From Bombardia bombarda (Eukaryota; Ascomycota; Sordariomycetes; Sordariales; Lasiosphaeriaceae), in the NCBI GenBank assembly GCA_030512295.1, contig JAULSR010000002.1:4774001-4838000 (forward strand): 64,000 nt of DNA, read 5' to 3'. The position numbers were made by a program, and so were the translations under genes. Positions 9,071-22,800 of this stretch are shown one piece after another; within the stretch, counting starts at the first letter, position 1, and each line of letters begins with the position of its first letter. The notes under the pieces were generated by a model that had not been told where the DNA came from, searched no databases, and worked only from the letters and a program-made list of their open reading frames with translations.

Positions 9071-12000
9071 GGCGAGGTCCTCATGCTCGTCACCGAGCGC
9101 TTTCCTTCGTTGGGGTGCCGTCTTGACGACTTTGCGGGAGCGTCGCTAGGCTGATTTGTACCTAACGCGACGACCTGCTTGGTGTTTGGGTTAGTAGGCC
9201 AGGATGGCCGATGCTGACGAGCCAAGACGGAGGCGCGGTCGAGGTGGCTATGGGTTGAGTCGCGTCGTCGTGTCTTGGTGTGAAAAAAGACGGTTCCCGT
9301 CCTGTCGCCGTCGTTGTCGCTGTGACGGTCAATTGAAGATTTGGTGAACAAAGCGACGGTCCTCAAAAGGTACTTGTCGGTGGATGGGGAGTGGTAGGGG
9401 GATCGACAGGTGGTGGTGAGGGAGCAGCTGTATTGGGAAGTGCCGCACCCAAGGTGAAGGGTCAATGGCAAACCCAAAATGAATCTAAAAAGATGTTTAG
9501 CCTAGAGGAGAAGCTAGTACTTGAGGGCCCCTAGGGAGGTGGTGGCGTCGACGGACGGGAGTGGTAGAGAGTGGTAGACGTGGGAGTGCAAGTGGGATCG
9601 AGGTCGAAATGCGGACTAGAACTAGTTAACGAGGAGGGAAGCTAGCGGGTTTGATCCGCGACTAGGGACGGCGCTGTCCAGCTTCCCGTCTTGGGCGGCT
9701 GTTTGCCGACCCCAGCTCTCTCTCTCCACCACAGTTCACACGTCTCCTCCACACGTCTCTCCGCACACCCCTAGAACTAGGTCGAGATTCAGGGGACAGA
9801 CAACCCTAGCGAGGAGACAGTCTAGCGAGGGTGAGAGCTGGTGAGGATCGCTCAAACGAATCTCGGCCTACTAGTTGCAAGACACTAGGAAGGTGACCTC
9901 CCTCTGGTTTTGATATGGGGGAGGAAAGGACATGAGGGGGGAGAGTGCTGAGATCGACACGAGTAAGGAAAAGGCAGAGGGGAATGTGGAAAGAAAACTA
10001 AAAGAAAAAGGGCCTGCTTTGCATTAATCATGCCAATTCATTCTCGCCCCGTTGAATTGATCTACACGTAATTCGTATATACTGATTATTCTCCGTACGG
10101 GATACGTATTTCTCATGGTGCTTGCTTTGCTGGCGCTGCAGTGGTGAGAATTCTAGGTTGCGAGTTGCTGACATACAGAAGTACCTGACCTTGCGGATTT
10201 TGACGGAGGACAGAAACGGAATCCTTACTGTCCTGCCTAACTCCGTTGGCTACGGATTTACGGGGGTCACGAAGTGGGTTATTAGAACTAGGTACCTAGT
10301 AAAGTGCGATTACAACACAGCCAATGCCCCCGCGTGTGCCAATGCGGCAGCGTCTGGCCATGGGGGTTCGGGGTTGCGCCTGCCAATTGCCAACGAACGA
10401 GCTCTGTCCTGTAGAAGAGTGGATGCCCAATTGCGCGTTGCCGTTACTTAAACCCACTTCACCCCATGCAAGCAAGGCGAACGAGCGGAGAGAGAGACAT
10501 TGAGAAAGAGAATCAAGAGCGGAGACGCTTCGCAACTTCGCTCTTGACGCTCACGCATCATTGGAGACCAGCCGATCTGGCCGATCTGGCATGTTTGAGG
10601 GGATTGAAAGAAGTGAATTGGTCTCTTTTTACCGACAGTACATCCAATGTACGTACATACATCTGAATCCAGGGCAGCTGAAGGAGAACTGGCAGCCAAC
10701 TCAAACTACCTTATGAAATGCGGCCCCTCCCATCTCTTTGATCCCTCCGCCCACCTATCCGCCGTGCCATGCGCTTCCCTTTAGCACCTCTTGGGCCACT
10801 ATCAGTCCTTCCTCAGTTACCACTGCAGTAGGTACAGGTGCCGAGTGTTGAAGCTTCAGTATCCGGCCCCCAAGACAACACAAGGCAAGACAGTATCAAT
10901 TATATTACTTGATAGTATGGTCGCGAGCTGCATTCCTCGCTGGGAAAGAGAAAGGGGGGAAAAGGTCAACTGACTGACCTGCCTGGGAAACACTACCTCG
11001 CCATGGACATTAGAGATGCCCGCGGCGGTTGGGTTGGCCCGTCCGCAAAACCGTTCACATCAATCTTCCATCTTGTATCTTTCACCAGCCAATAACCCGG
11101 TCCAGCGGCTCTGAACTCGACTTAATGCGAATAAGAGAAAGGAAAGTCGGCGCCGTATACGTATATGTAGGTTGACGCAAGTGCCCGGCTGAAAGGGGGT
11201 ACAGCAGCAGCAGCAGCTCAACACACACGGACATCTCACTGGTTCCAACTCCAACTCCAACTCCACTAAAGAGAGAACTGACCAAGATGAGACTGTGTAG
11301 CCGCTTGCCCACCTGCTCGCCCATCTGCATACAATGTATCGATTTCTCGCTCCTTGTAGATACAGTGCCGCCGACCGCCGATGTTGTGTAACTACAAAAC
11401 TAGCAGGAGCAAGCAGGCAGGCAGTGTGTGTAAGGGTCTTATAAATGGGTCCTGTTGCACTGGTGAGAAGTGCAAAAGTGAGAGTGAGCGAGCCGCCTCC
11501 AACAAACTCCACCTCGTCACAGGATGGGCAGACGGTGGGTACACCACTCTGGGTAACACCCACCACCACCTTTTTTGGGAAAATTCCCTTTTCTGGTCCC
11601 GTCCACGATTCTAATTCGACCAAATACGACAATTCTAGCAATGAGACTAACCTAGCCCGCTTTCGGCTGTTCTTGCAACCAAACACACACTCTCTCTCGT
11701 TCAGACGCTTTTAAACGCCCAAACGGAGTAAACTATGACTTTACTAGGAGAGTTCATTTCGTCTCTCATATATTTTGTGTTTCTGTAGGGACGTAGTAGG
11801 CGCCAAGCTGGATGCAGTTTACTGCACTTACAAAAGTACCGCACTGTAGATAGATAGGTGTATATAATGTATCAACTCCCTGCCTACATGACTGGACTGA
11901 CTGAGTAGGCAGGTATTAAAGCAGATGAGTTTCTATATAGGCAGGGGGGCGGTGGTGGCTGGATCGAAAGCAGGCAAAGAATGCACGGTTTTGTGTGCCA

Positions 12001-13050
12001 GCTAAGGGATCGGTAACTGGTTCAAGTGAGTGGTCACAAGAGCTTTTGCGAGAGCACAAGAAGTGTCACAGACAGACAGACTCACAGACAAGTAAAAAGA
12101 AGCTGCAAAGTCAACAGCATCAAGCAAGCAGCTCCCAGGTTTTGTATTGATCGAGGCACAATCCATATAGTTGAAGGCTTGCTGTTCACATTCAATGCCC
12201 TTTTCAGGATATGCAGCAAGCAGCGGTACCAGGCAAGTTCTTACATATGTACATGTACTGCCAAGCTGCCTTGGGTAAGTTAAGGTACCTAGGTAAGCAG
12301 AACTGAAGTTGGGTAGGTGCCATAGCCAATTGATGTAGGTGATGCATAATACTTAACAAAACGGGGACTGAAAATTAAGGTTACTCTATCGAATCGAGAC
12401 AGCAGCGGGAAGCAGCAGGGGACAGGCAGGCATCGTTCTCTATTTGACACTAGAGTATGCGTATTCCGTTGCCTAGAACTAGATAGCCATATGATTGTTG
12501 ACAACCAATCTGGTAATTTCGATAACCATCATCCAGCCGTACAGGCAGCAAACGTTTTTCTTGGGCCAAACCAGGGGCCCGAATCACGGACGACGAGAGT
12601 GGAAAGACTTGTCCATTAAAACATCCCGTTATATCCGCGGGCTCGTTTGTTTTTTACACACACTTCTATGGCGGAGATTACGGACATTGTCACGCTTGCG
12701 TCCGTGCGTACACGCAAAACATTTCAGTACACGGATATGATGTCTTGTATTTACAGAGGACTTGGACAATTCAGCAAGATCCGATATGTCTCGGAAGTAG
12801 TGCAATATGGGTATATGTGTGAGTTTTTGTTTCGTTACACAGGATCTTGTTATCTGTCTGCAGCTGGCAACGGATCAAGAAAAGGCTCAGCGGCATCTGA
12901 CTTCTATGGTTGAAGCCACCTGAGATGAACTCAATATCTACTGCTTTTCTGCCGTCAAATATACGTAAGCCAGCAGCTATATCTTGGCTACGGCCGTTGC
13001 AAGGCGAGGCGAGACGAGGCGAAGAAGCGGGTTGCAACCCTTCTGAAAGG

Positions 13051-13052
<2 letters not shown>

Positions 13053-13087
<35 letters not shown>

Positions 13088-13102
13088 TGCGCGTGCGCGT
13101 GT
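13053..13102. repeat. (GT)n followed by (GTGCGC)n microsatellite
   Basis: About 15 GT units run into GTGCGC units inside the gene desert, with no gene adjacent. Alternating purine-pyrimidine sequence like this can adopt Z-DNA, which is an inference only. Confidence 0.9.
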
Positions 13103-15141
13103 ACATACATACAATACGGTGTATCTGTCTATGTAGGTCTGCCTCGTCTGGACTTCTCATATCACAGCGGCAAGACCGCCGTCACCACCACTTGTTGTAG
13201 AACGTACCTCGAATAGTCGTGTCAACAAGAAAGGGAATCTGGAAACAGCAAGAAAGGTTGTACCAGGGATCGTGATTGTGCCGTAACTGTGGCTGTTGTT
13301 GTCATGTCTTAGATACGGCATAGAGTTACTCAGATACCAAGATAGATACTTACATGGAGATGGAGTTGCCCACATCAGAGCCGATGAAGCCCAATTACGC
13401 CAAACCGATGAAACCGATCCTTGCTATATAGGTAGGTATCTACTCATCAATGATGCAGCAGTCGGAGTGTTGAGGATTCGGTCAGTGAAGCAACAGTGAC
13501 CACCCCTCCTCCGTCGCGTGTAGCCAATGGCTGGTATGCGGGCCGAAGGGAAGGGAAGGGGTGAAGGGGTGTGCAGTAGAGGGGAAGTGCGGAATCAATC
13601 CGAAGCACTCCACCTCAGCATTCTCCCTGCCGACCTACCTAATGATACCCCGTGAGGTGTCAGTTGCAAGACATAGACAGAACAGACAGTACGAGTACCA
13701 CCACGCATATGTAACCACACAAATGTACTTTGGGATGTGTAGCGTCGCTATGGTGGCTTGCATGCCTATATTGCCGGGCGGTTATGTGTCGTTTGTGATT
13801 TGAGGCTCGGTCACTGAATAGAGCTTCAATCTTTTTGTCAAAACTCAAAAGTCTGGTGGTGGTGTGTCGTACAGGTTTGTGCTACGTACTGGTAGGACTA
13901 AAACTGCGTAGCCGATGCCCTGACGATGGACGGACGAAGCCGTCAGCCACACCTTGTTAGTTTCCTTTTCTAGGTAAGGGAGCTTCTTCTCTTGTACTTT
14001 GTAGCCTTTCTCGATCTATCTCTTTTTTCTTTCTTTCTCACCGCGCATCGGCTTTCTTATTTTAGCTAACAAGAAAGTGTTAGCAAGATCCGAGCCAAGA
14101 CGGACCACGATGCACGATATATTACATACCTTAGGCGGGTGTGCGTATATTTTACAGTACATGGTACCGACTTTGGATAACAATATTACCACGGTATTAT
14201 ACCTGCAAGCAGGCACGCTTTGGCCAAGGCCAAGCCAGGCCAAGTCGTTTGCTTTCGTTGTCTTTTCTTGACCGACACTTTGCTGTCCCATTGTCGATCC
14301 GCCTAAACAGATTCAGATTCTCCAGCACAGCCGTTCTTGATCTCGTGAGTTGAGGGAAGGAGCCGATGACAGGAAGCAGCAGCAGGCAGGAGCGCAGGAG
14401 GCAGGCAAGAGGGGCGGGGCGGGGATGTCCTGGGCCTGTGGGCATGCATGCAATGCATCCTCAGTTATTAAGGTAGGTACCCTCGTACAGTACCTAAAAG
14501 GTTGCTGCTGCTCCTGCTCCTGCTCCTGCTGCTGCAAACTGCTGCTGCATTGATTGACCTGCATGCATTCCTCCGCCCACCGCCTCATCGCCAGACCGCT
14601 TCCTCGTCCGTGGTCAAACAATACCTGGCGATTGCAATTGCAGATTAAAAAAATGTTCTCGACCGAGCCGGGGCAAATGAGTGAAGTAAGTGGCGCACTG
14701 ACCCTGGTGAGCCTGGGCGCGGGGTTTCCAGGTCTTGCTTCCTTCCATCGTTATGACTTCCCAGGAAGAAGGACCAGGAAAGCGGGGGAGAGAGGGGAAA
14801 AGAGCCACCGATTGAAAGAACCGTTGACGTGTTTTAGACTAACACAAAACGCTTTTTTAAATTGCGGGATTTGAAGCATTCCACGTCTTCCTTCAGTTTG
14901 CTCGGAAGATAGATGCGCCCATGGAAGATAGGTAGACGAGATGCCATAGGCAATATGACATACAACGGAGTACGTATCCAACGTCTCGATCCTCGCTAGC
15001 TGCCGACAACGACAACCGTCGTATCTACCTATGTCATGTACATACATGGACACATGCAGCAGCAAGCACCGACAGTTTCAGTTTCGTCCTCCATACACCG
15101 CACAGGTAGCCAACCAAGGTAGGTAGGTACATACCTTATTC

Positions 15142-15164
15142 TCTTCTTCTTCTTCTTCTTCTTC
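15142..15164. repeat. (TTC)n microsatellite
   Basis: Seven or so TTC units just downstream of a GGTAGGTAGGTAC tract in the gene desert. Confidence 0.85.
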
Positions 15165-18100
15165 CCCGCCTGCGGAAAGAGCCGCAGTCAACCCCTCCCC
15201 TCCCCTCCACCTCCCATGGCACACCGTATTGTTTATACCAAAGGACCGTGAATATATATTTACACACACACCAAACAACGTCTAAAACTTCCCGAGTAGG
15301 AAATACAGCCGCTATCAAGTTCTGTATTCGCTCGAACCCCCGAACGTCATGGGCATGGCACGCCGTCGCATCGCATAGCATGTGGTAGTGACATGTCACA
15401 ACGTGCGATACGTAGTACGTAAGGTAGTAGCTATTCTCAAGCCCAGACAGTGGTGGTGGTGATGATGATGGTAGAAGCTGGCGCCCGGCCACTTTACCGA
15501 ATCCAAATCCCGTCACCTTCCGAGCTCCCCCTGTCCTCACTTGACACATTTTCCCACACATACACATACACGCACACGCACACACAATTGCGCCCGAGGC
15601 GTTCTCTCGCCAATCTTGATAATCTTGGGAAAGAGAGCGAGGCTCGTCACGTTCCGCACTTGGAATGGCAATTTTTAGAAACAACCACTATACCTCAGTG
15701 TGCGTCACTCCCCCTTTTAATTCTCTTGTGTCATGAGAGGATTGGCTGCCCGTCGTAGATGGGTAGATTATTGTCCGGGTTTGTACGGGTTGGATGTGTT
15801 TTGACAATGCCAAACCCTGTTTCGCATTCCTACCTTTTCCTTTCATTCGAGAAGACTACCCAATACGTATTCATTTTGAGGTCGTGTGATTTTGTATCCG
15901 TGATACATCCATGATGCAGCGATTGGCTTCGACGAGTACGGATATCATAGTGATAACTTTCCCCAACATGATGCCCGGCGCCTGATCCAGCATCACCAAT
16001 GACACGGGTATTAAACAACCTCTCTCTGTCTGTCCATTTTCTCACTTGCTCCCCTCATCGCTCGAAACGACAGCAGCTTGCGAGGTCTGAGCCTCCTCGC
16101 CCTGTTGACCTGCCTGCCTGCCTGGCCTGTGAAGAAGAACGACAAGAGATGGTACATGTACCCTAAGGCAGCTTAACTCGCACTACCCCCCCTAGCTGCA
16201 TATGCGATTGCCTGGCCCCCATCCCACCACACACAAAGACACACAGGCACACAACAAACAGATGTGGCCAGTGCTTTTCTTGATTCAAATATCCAAAAAG
16301 GGCTGTGTCATATAACTTGTTGTATAAGTTGCGCGTCCTTTTTTTCCTTCTTTGCATTAAGAAGGAATCTTACGGCAGCGGCGTAGAAAAAGAGGGGAGT
16401 GGAGAAGTTTGCTGTCTGTTCGTCTCCTATAAATTGCGAGAACTTGAGAACCAACAGTGGTTTCAGAAAATGTCTTTTTCTTGCCACCTCCCGTCAATGA
16501 GTGACCTCGAAAGAGGCCTATCATCCATCATGGGTATGGTGAGACGTTGAGTTCAACAAGCTCCGACGGACCTCGGAAGGGGAGAAAAAAGAAGCAGAAA
16601 AAACAGGTCGGTCAATGAGGGGCAGCAACAACAGGGGAGGTAGGGTAGGGCAGGGGTGGAGGGAGAAGGGGGAGGGGAAGGAGAGGGGTTTGGGGCTTGT
16701 AGAGGGGCCGGCCGCCCTCCACTCTCTGTGACATGACAGGCTTCACACGTGGATGTGTGGGTGGGCGGGGACGACGACGTTTTTTTTTTTGTTTTTTTTT
16801 GCAGGGGCAATTAATTGACTGAATTTCCATACAGGAATACGGAAAAAAAGGAAGAAACGGAAGAATACTAAAAAACCAGAGCCCCCGGCTGCTTCTTGCT
16901 TCTTCTGCTGTCGTGACACTGTTACACCACCTTGGGCCGCGGATATTAATCGGCGACCTGAAAGCCAGCGTTGGATGCCGACGCTGTGCTGCCCTGTGCT
17001 GTGCGATGCTGGTGCTCTGCCTGCTTCTTACACTGCTTCGCGCGCGGCTTGGTTGAACAACAGCAATAATGGAGATTGCAGTGCGCTCGACAAATCATCG
17101 GGGTTTAGCGGAGCCGTGTCTGCCCTGTGTGGATTTATATCCGTTTCCATGCCTAATCTGTACAACCACTGGTTTTATTTTTATTGATGCTGCACCAACA
17201 TCAATCTTTTCTCCCTTCCTCGTGAGACATCCAAGACACACGCGCACAAGACACTGGATAACAAGCTTTGTCACGTCTGATTAAGGTACGGGTGCAACCC
17301 GAAACGAGGCAGTTTTTGCACGTTGAAGTGTGACACTGTAGCACGCGCACTGGCTGAAGCGCATCGAGATAGAGCCCCTGTAATGATGGGTCGTTGATCA
17401 TCTGTTTGTTCGCGTCCGTCCGCCCGCCTGCCCGCCTGCGGGTAGCAATGGGACGAGCTGATTACTGACCGATGATGCCCAAGATGCGACCGAGGGTCGA
17501 GTTGAGTCGGGGCGAGTGAGAGAGTTTTCCCGAATGTCGGGTGGAATCTCTTCTTTTGACAGGCCCAAACGACCAACAACACAAGGCCCAGACGTCAGAT
17601 ACAGTGCGGCGTGTGCTATTTCACTGAACTGAACAGCAAACAACAGTCGGAGAAACACTGTCCATCATGTCCGGACTCCCGCGGGCATTTAAATAACAAG
17701 ACGGAGGAGAAAAAAAAGTGTAGGTGCCACTCGGCAAGCAACATCGAAAAGAGGAAAACGTCCTCGCGCGCGCGAGCCTCTTGTCGTCCCGCTGATAGAC
17801 TCGGCCGCTCATATTCGTACAACAACCTCAGCAGCAATGACAGTCAATCAAAAAAAATCCTGCTCCTTCCCAAACGCTCGTGACTGTGACTGGTCACAAA
17901 AAAACACCAACCACCACCACCACCACTTCCCAGAAGTCCTGTGCATGCAATTAATGCAGGCCATCTCTTAAAAGGAACAAGCCACTTACAACCTGTCTCG
18001 CTTTTTTATTCTAGCGTGCGTAGTTGGTGCAAGCCACCTAACCTCTCCCAGTCCAACCAGCCAACCTCCCCCGCCTGTCCCGCATGGGACCCGTATGGGA

Positions 18101-19297
18101 TGCATCTTCGGTTCTGTCGGTCGGTCGGCTTGGCGGCAACGGGAAAGAAAAAAAAAACGAAAGCAAAGAGACCTTTTCACAAAACACGACGACGAATGGG
18201 AAGGAAGGTCAGTAGGGATTATGATCCTATCGAACATTTCGAATCGAACAAGAATCTCTCCGCTGTCCGGCCCACCCCCGGAGACATCCATCCAGCACAA
18301 CACACACTTCTCCCACAAGTCTCGCTCTGTCTATGCCGTAAAATAAGTCTATCGTACCTAGCTAGCAGGGCTGCCATGTGCGCCCGCGCCGCACCCATCT
18401 TGTCATCCTCATTTTGTTATTTTTGAGAGAGACAGAGGAATTCAAGGGAAAAAAGCGAGAGCGAGAGCGAGAGCGCCAGCGCCAAACCTCTTGACTGTAC
18501 GAATACCCCCACCTCCTTCACATCCAATGTCCATCTCTTATTACGTATCTGGTTATCAGCATGCGCCCATATGCAATATTCCTTCTTCCCAATTTCCTTT
18601 CTTTTCCAAAATGACCAACGCCGCCAACAAAGACGACATGTCCTGCTAGATTCAGATTTCCTTCTTCTAATCTCGCTGGCGGCCAACCATCCCGTCGTCT
18701 TGGCATTATTGATCACCCCCCTTTGATCACCCCCCTCTGATTGGCCCGGACCGTCATCCGCGCTTGTTATATGAAGCCCCGCAAACCCGCCTGGTTCGCC
18801 GCCTCCCCACCCCCCTCGCCGAGGGCTGAGGCTGACTGATTCTGGTTCATCAGTTGTCGATAAGCGAAGAAATAGTAAAAGAGGCGGTCTGGGTTACTTC
18901 TTGATGTGTGTGCAACTGTACTGCTTGAGGGTTGGTTACAATAGGCTGTGCAGATGACCGCAATCATCATCAGCCGAGGCACTGCGTGACCACTTGCATC
19001 TGAACCTGATTGCTGCCTTGTATCGCAGCATATGCGACTGGACCAAGATGACGGTGAAGACGATGCTGGTTCGGACCAGAGTTCCTCCTCGAAAACGGTT
19101 CAGTGGTTGCTGGGTAGCTGGGTGCAGTATTTACTAACACCCTCTAAGAAAAGGGGCTCACGGCTGATTTGTGAAATCTTTCATTGACAGCGAGAACATC
19201 ATCCATATCTTCTGAATAGGTAATTTGTAATAAATATAACTCTACCCAGTTAGCAACCGAGCCCAAGATGTCTCATTGTTCCCCCTACAACTGATCG

Positions 19298-19861
19298 TTA
19301 CCCGTCCAACCCAAAAACACCAATCAGCCCCTTAACAGCCCCCTTTCCCGCCTTGCCCCAGTCAACACCCAGCAACTCTTGCCCCTTTATGTTCTTCACC
19401 TCCTCCACATCCTCGCCATCGTCAACGTCACCACCACCACCACCACCACCAGAACTCAACCCCAACCCCCAGAGCTCATCAACAACCAGCCCTCTCACTC
19501 TCGGCCACGGGTGGGACATTAGCGCCCCGAGCCTCTTTCTCGCGTCCTCGACCCCTTCCATCACCCTCTGACTGTCACCATCGCCACCGCCAATCCCCTT
19601 GCCCTCCAAATCGGCAACAGCTCCATAGACCTTGATACACGCCTCAATCTTGCGCACATTGCCCGTCTTGTATCCCGCCTTTTGCACCAGCAGAACCAGG
19701 TTCTTGTAGTCGACTCCCCTAACACATCTGGCAAACACCCCCACGTGAAACAAGAATGCAATCACCTCCAGTGTCGGCACCAGTACCCTGTCCTGGCCCA
19801 CACATCGCCTCGCGTTCCTGACGAGGGCTGCACAAATGGCTTCCGCGTTGCTCTGCCCCGA

Positions 19862-19895
<34 letters not shown>

Positions 19896-22800
19896 TCTTC
19901 GCAGCAAAAATCGCATAGCGCCGCCCTTGTTGCAATGACCAAGTCTTCGTTGCCCGTGTCAGCCGACGACACCAGACCAGCCATGAGCTCGTCCATCCAC
20001 CTATCTGGATTCGCCGCGACAGCTGCTGAAATGGCCGGGTCGAGCCAGTCGTCCGCGCGCGACAGCAAGTTGAGTAGAGAGGAGAAGTATGGTTTCGAAG
20101 AGAAGGTTAGCTTTTTCAGTTCGGCGGCTTGGCTAGAGAGTTGTAAAAGTTAGCATAAGCACAGTGTATGTTTGAATAGGTTGCAAAAACTGCAGATATG
20201 ATGGTGATGCAATGAGCGCACCCCTCAAAAACTCCAAGCCCAAACGTAGAAAAGAAAACCGGGCAGTAATAGAAGAAGCACACGAACCTCGGCCTCAAAA
20301 GTACCCCCAGCGCTCCCTGCGCCTCTACCCTCACCCTATCCAGTTTCTCAGCCGCGAGCCTGAGAACCCTCAAGAAAAGCGCCTCCACAACCACAACCTG
20401 TAGCTGACTTTGCCGGGCCCTATCCTCCTCTTCCTCAACCCCCTTCACTTTCATCTCTTGCTGGTTTTGCCCCTGCTGCCTCCCAAAGGCCTCCCACAAC
20501 CACTTCGCCGCCCTGACTGCCTGCAGTCTAACATGGGATCCAACATCGCCCTCGCATTCGTCCAGTAATCCTCTAATCCATCCGCCACGAGCCCCAAGAA
20601 CCCTTCCCTACCACCACCAACATTCTCCCTCAACAGCTCACTCCGCGTCAAGCTCTGCAGTATCGCAACTCTCGTCTCCACGTCCTTATCATCCCTCCAT
20701 CTCTCCAAAATCGCCTCACATATAAACTCTCCCCTCTCCGTGCCCTTAACCTTGTCCTTACCACCACCCCCCCATCACCATCCAGCTCCATCTTCACTTC
20801 CTCCCTCCCGAAACTCCCCACCACTAGATACGCCTTCGCCAGCGCCGCGAAATACCCCCCTCCATTCGCCGCAACAGCACCCGCCGCTCTACCCACCGGC
20901 TTACGCCGGACGGTATCAGCCCACGACCGCATGGTCTCCTCGCGCGACGTCCTGTCGCTAAACACCAGCATAACAACGCCGGCATCAGACGCGGCCGAGA
21001 TGACCTCCTGCTCCGAGCGGAGCAGCCACTTGGTATTTAGACTGTTCTTCACCACAGCAACGATATCCCGAACCTGCTGCGGGGCTGCTGCTGGCCCAAG
21101 GTTGTCAACCAGCGCCGACAGGGCGGCACCGCCTTGAGAAATAGTAGCCGGGCCGGTTTGCAGGGCGGCAGCAATAGCAGTCCACGAAGACGAAGACGAA
21201 GAAGAAGGACCAGCAGCAGACAACACAGCAGCCTGCAGCAACGGCGCAGACGATACCACAAGCCTGCTCGCTGCCTCGGCGATCAGCTCCGGCCGGCGGT
21301 AGGCCCTACTATCGCAGTCTGTCAGGATCGTCGTCAGGGCAATAACAGTAAGACTGACGAATCTGTCCAGAGCCCTGGCAGCAACGGCACCCTCACCATC
21401 AGCACAAGCAGCAGTCGCAGCAACAGCAACAGCAGGGAACCCGTCCAAAACCGCCGCCAAGCTCAGCAGCAGCCCATGCCTCTCCTCCACCTGCCTCGCC
21501 TCAAGATGCCCCACACAGGCCAAAACCAGCTGCACCGAGCCCGCCAGCCTCTCCACCGGATCCCTCCCATCACCCGCCAGCTCCGCCGTGACGGCGCCGT
21601 AAGAAACACCAGCGGCCCTCCTCGCCGCCGCGTCCGCATCACCAATACCCCTCCACCCCAGCAGCGCGTCGAGGACCGCCTCGCCGTACTGGCCCGCCAG
21701 CCTGGTCACGCCGAGCGCCACCTCCTGCAGCGCCCTGGACCGCAGCGCCACCGAGTGGTAGTCGACCGCCTGTACCACCCAGATGCCCTTCTCGACCGTG
21801 TCCGGGTGGCGGCCGATCAGCTCCTGCAGCGCGGCCGACGAGCCCCGCCTGATGTTGCCCGCGGGGTCGAGCGAGGCCTCGACGACGAGCTCGGTCGCGA
21901 TGATCTGCAGCATCGACGCCCCGGGGTTGTGCGACTTGACCGCCGCGGCGACCGCGGCCGTGGTCGAGGTGGTGGGCACGGCGCGCAGCTCCGCTGTGGT
22001 ATACCGTCTCGCGAGCGCCCAGATGCCGAAGCAGGCGGCGTCTCTCACGTTGGTCCCGCTGGAGCCCCCAGAGGTGTTGCGCCTTTCGAACGAGAGCCCC
22101 ATCAGCAGTGTGTGGATGATGTCGGACAGGTTCTCGGCGGGCGGCGACCGGCGGTATAGCAGATGGGACAGCGTGAGCATCAGGCCGTGCCACTCGAGGG
22201 GGTTGACGGCGCTGAGGTCTTTGGTCCTCGTCGGCAGGCCGCTCGCGGCGTCGCCGCCGTCTCCGCGCGGGTTCATCCTGACCCACAGCACGTTGCGGTT
22301 CAGCGACTCAATGACGGCCTCGACCACCTGCGACGCCATGTCGGCGTCCAGCTTGAGCGTCACGATGCTCAGCGCCTTGCTGGCGGCGAACCGCACCGGT
22401 GTGTCGTTGTCCGCCAGGTTCTCCAGCAGGAACCCAATCGTCGTCTCGACCAGCTCCATGCTGCTCGCCTGGTCTTGACTAGTGCTGCCGCTGTTCCGCA
22501 GCGTGAGTATGGTGATCGCCCTGATCACCTTGATCATCATCTTGCGTGCCAGCGCCGACGACATCATGCTCCCAGCCGGGTCCGCCTCCGCCGTGGCCCT
22601 ATGGATCGTGTAAAACAGCGTGGTCAGATGCCTGTCCATGTCCGACGTGTCCGACGACGAGACCAGGATGCCCGACAGAAAAGACAGGACGCCAATGTAG
22701 TGGTAGGGCGTCTGCTCGGCCACGTCCCAGCGCGGGCGCAGGGCGATCAGGGCCCACTGGACCAGGGCGTCGAGCACGCCCAGCTGCTGCATGTCCCTGC

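Larger units (their letters stand above)
9071..19297. other. 10.2-kb gene desert
   Basis: I find no gene here. The right-hand bases of the 513-aa gene's leader occupy roughly the first 400 bases. Beyond that lie a CTAG-dense segment (9503-9890), CT- and GA-rich low complexity, a GT/GTGCGC microsatellite (13053-13102), a TTC run (15142-15164), several TAGGTACC-like motifs (12284, 14470, 15116) and many short frames of 60-210 codons without codon bias. The longest, minus strand 11060-11686, is Cys/Leu low complexity and spans CAGCAG and TCCAACT repeats. Regulatory DNA or long non-coding transcripts cannot be excluded. Confidence 0.55.

Noticed and set aside
11060..11686. 208-codon minus frame in the desert
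   Set aside because: Passes through CAGCAG and TCCAACT repeats giving Cys and Leu-Glu runs; no conserved-looking segment.
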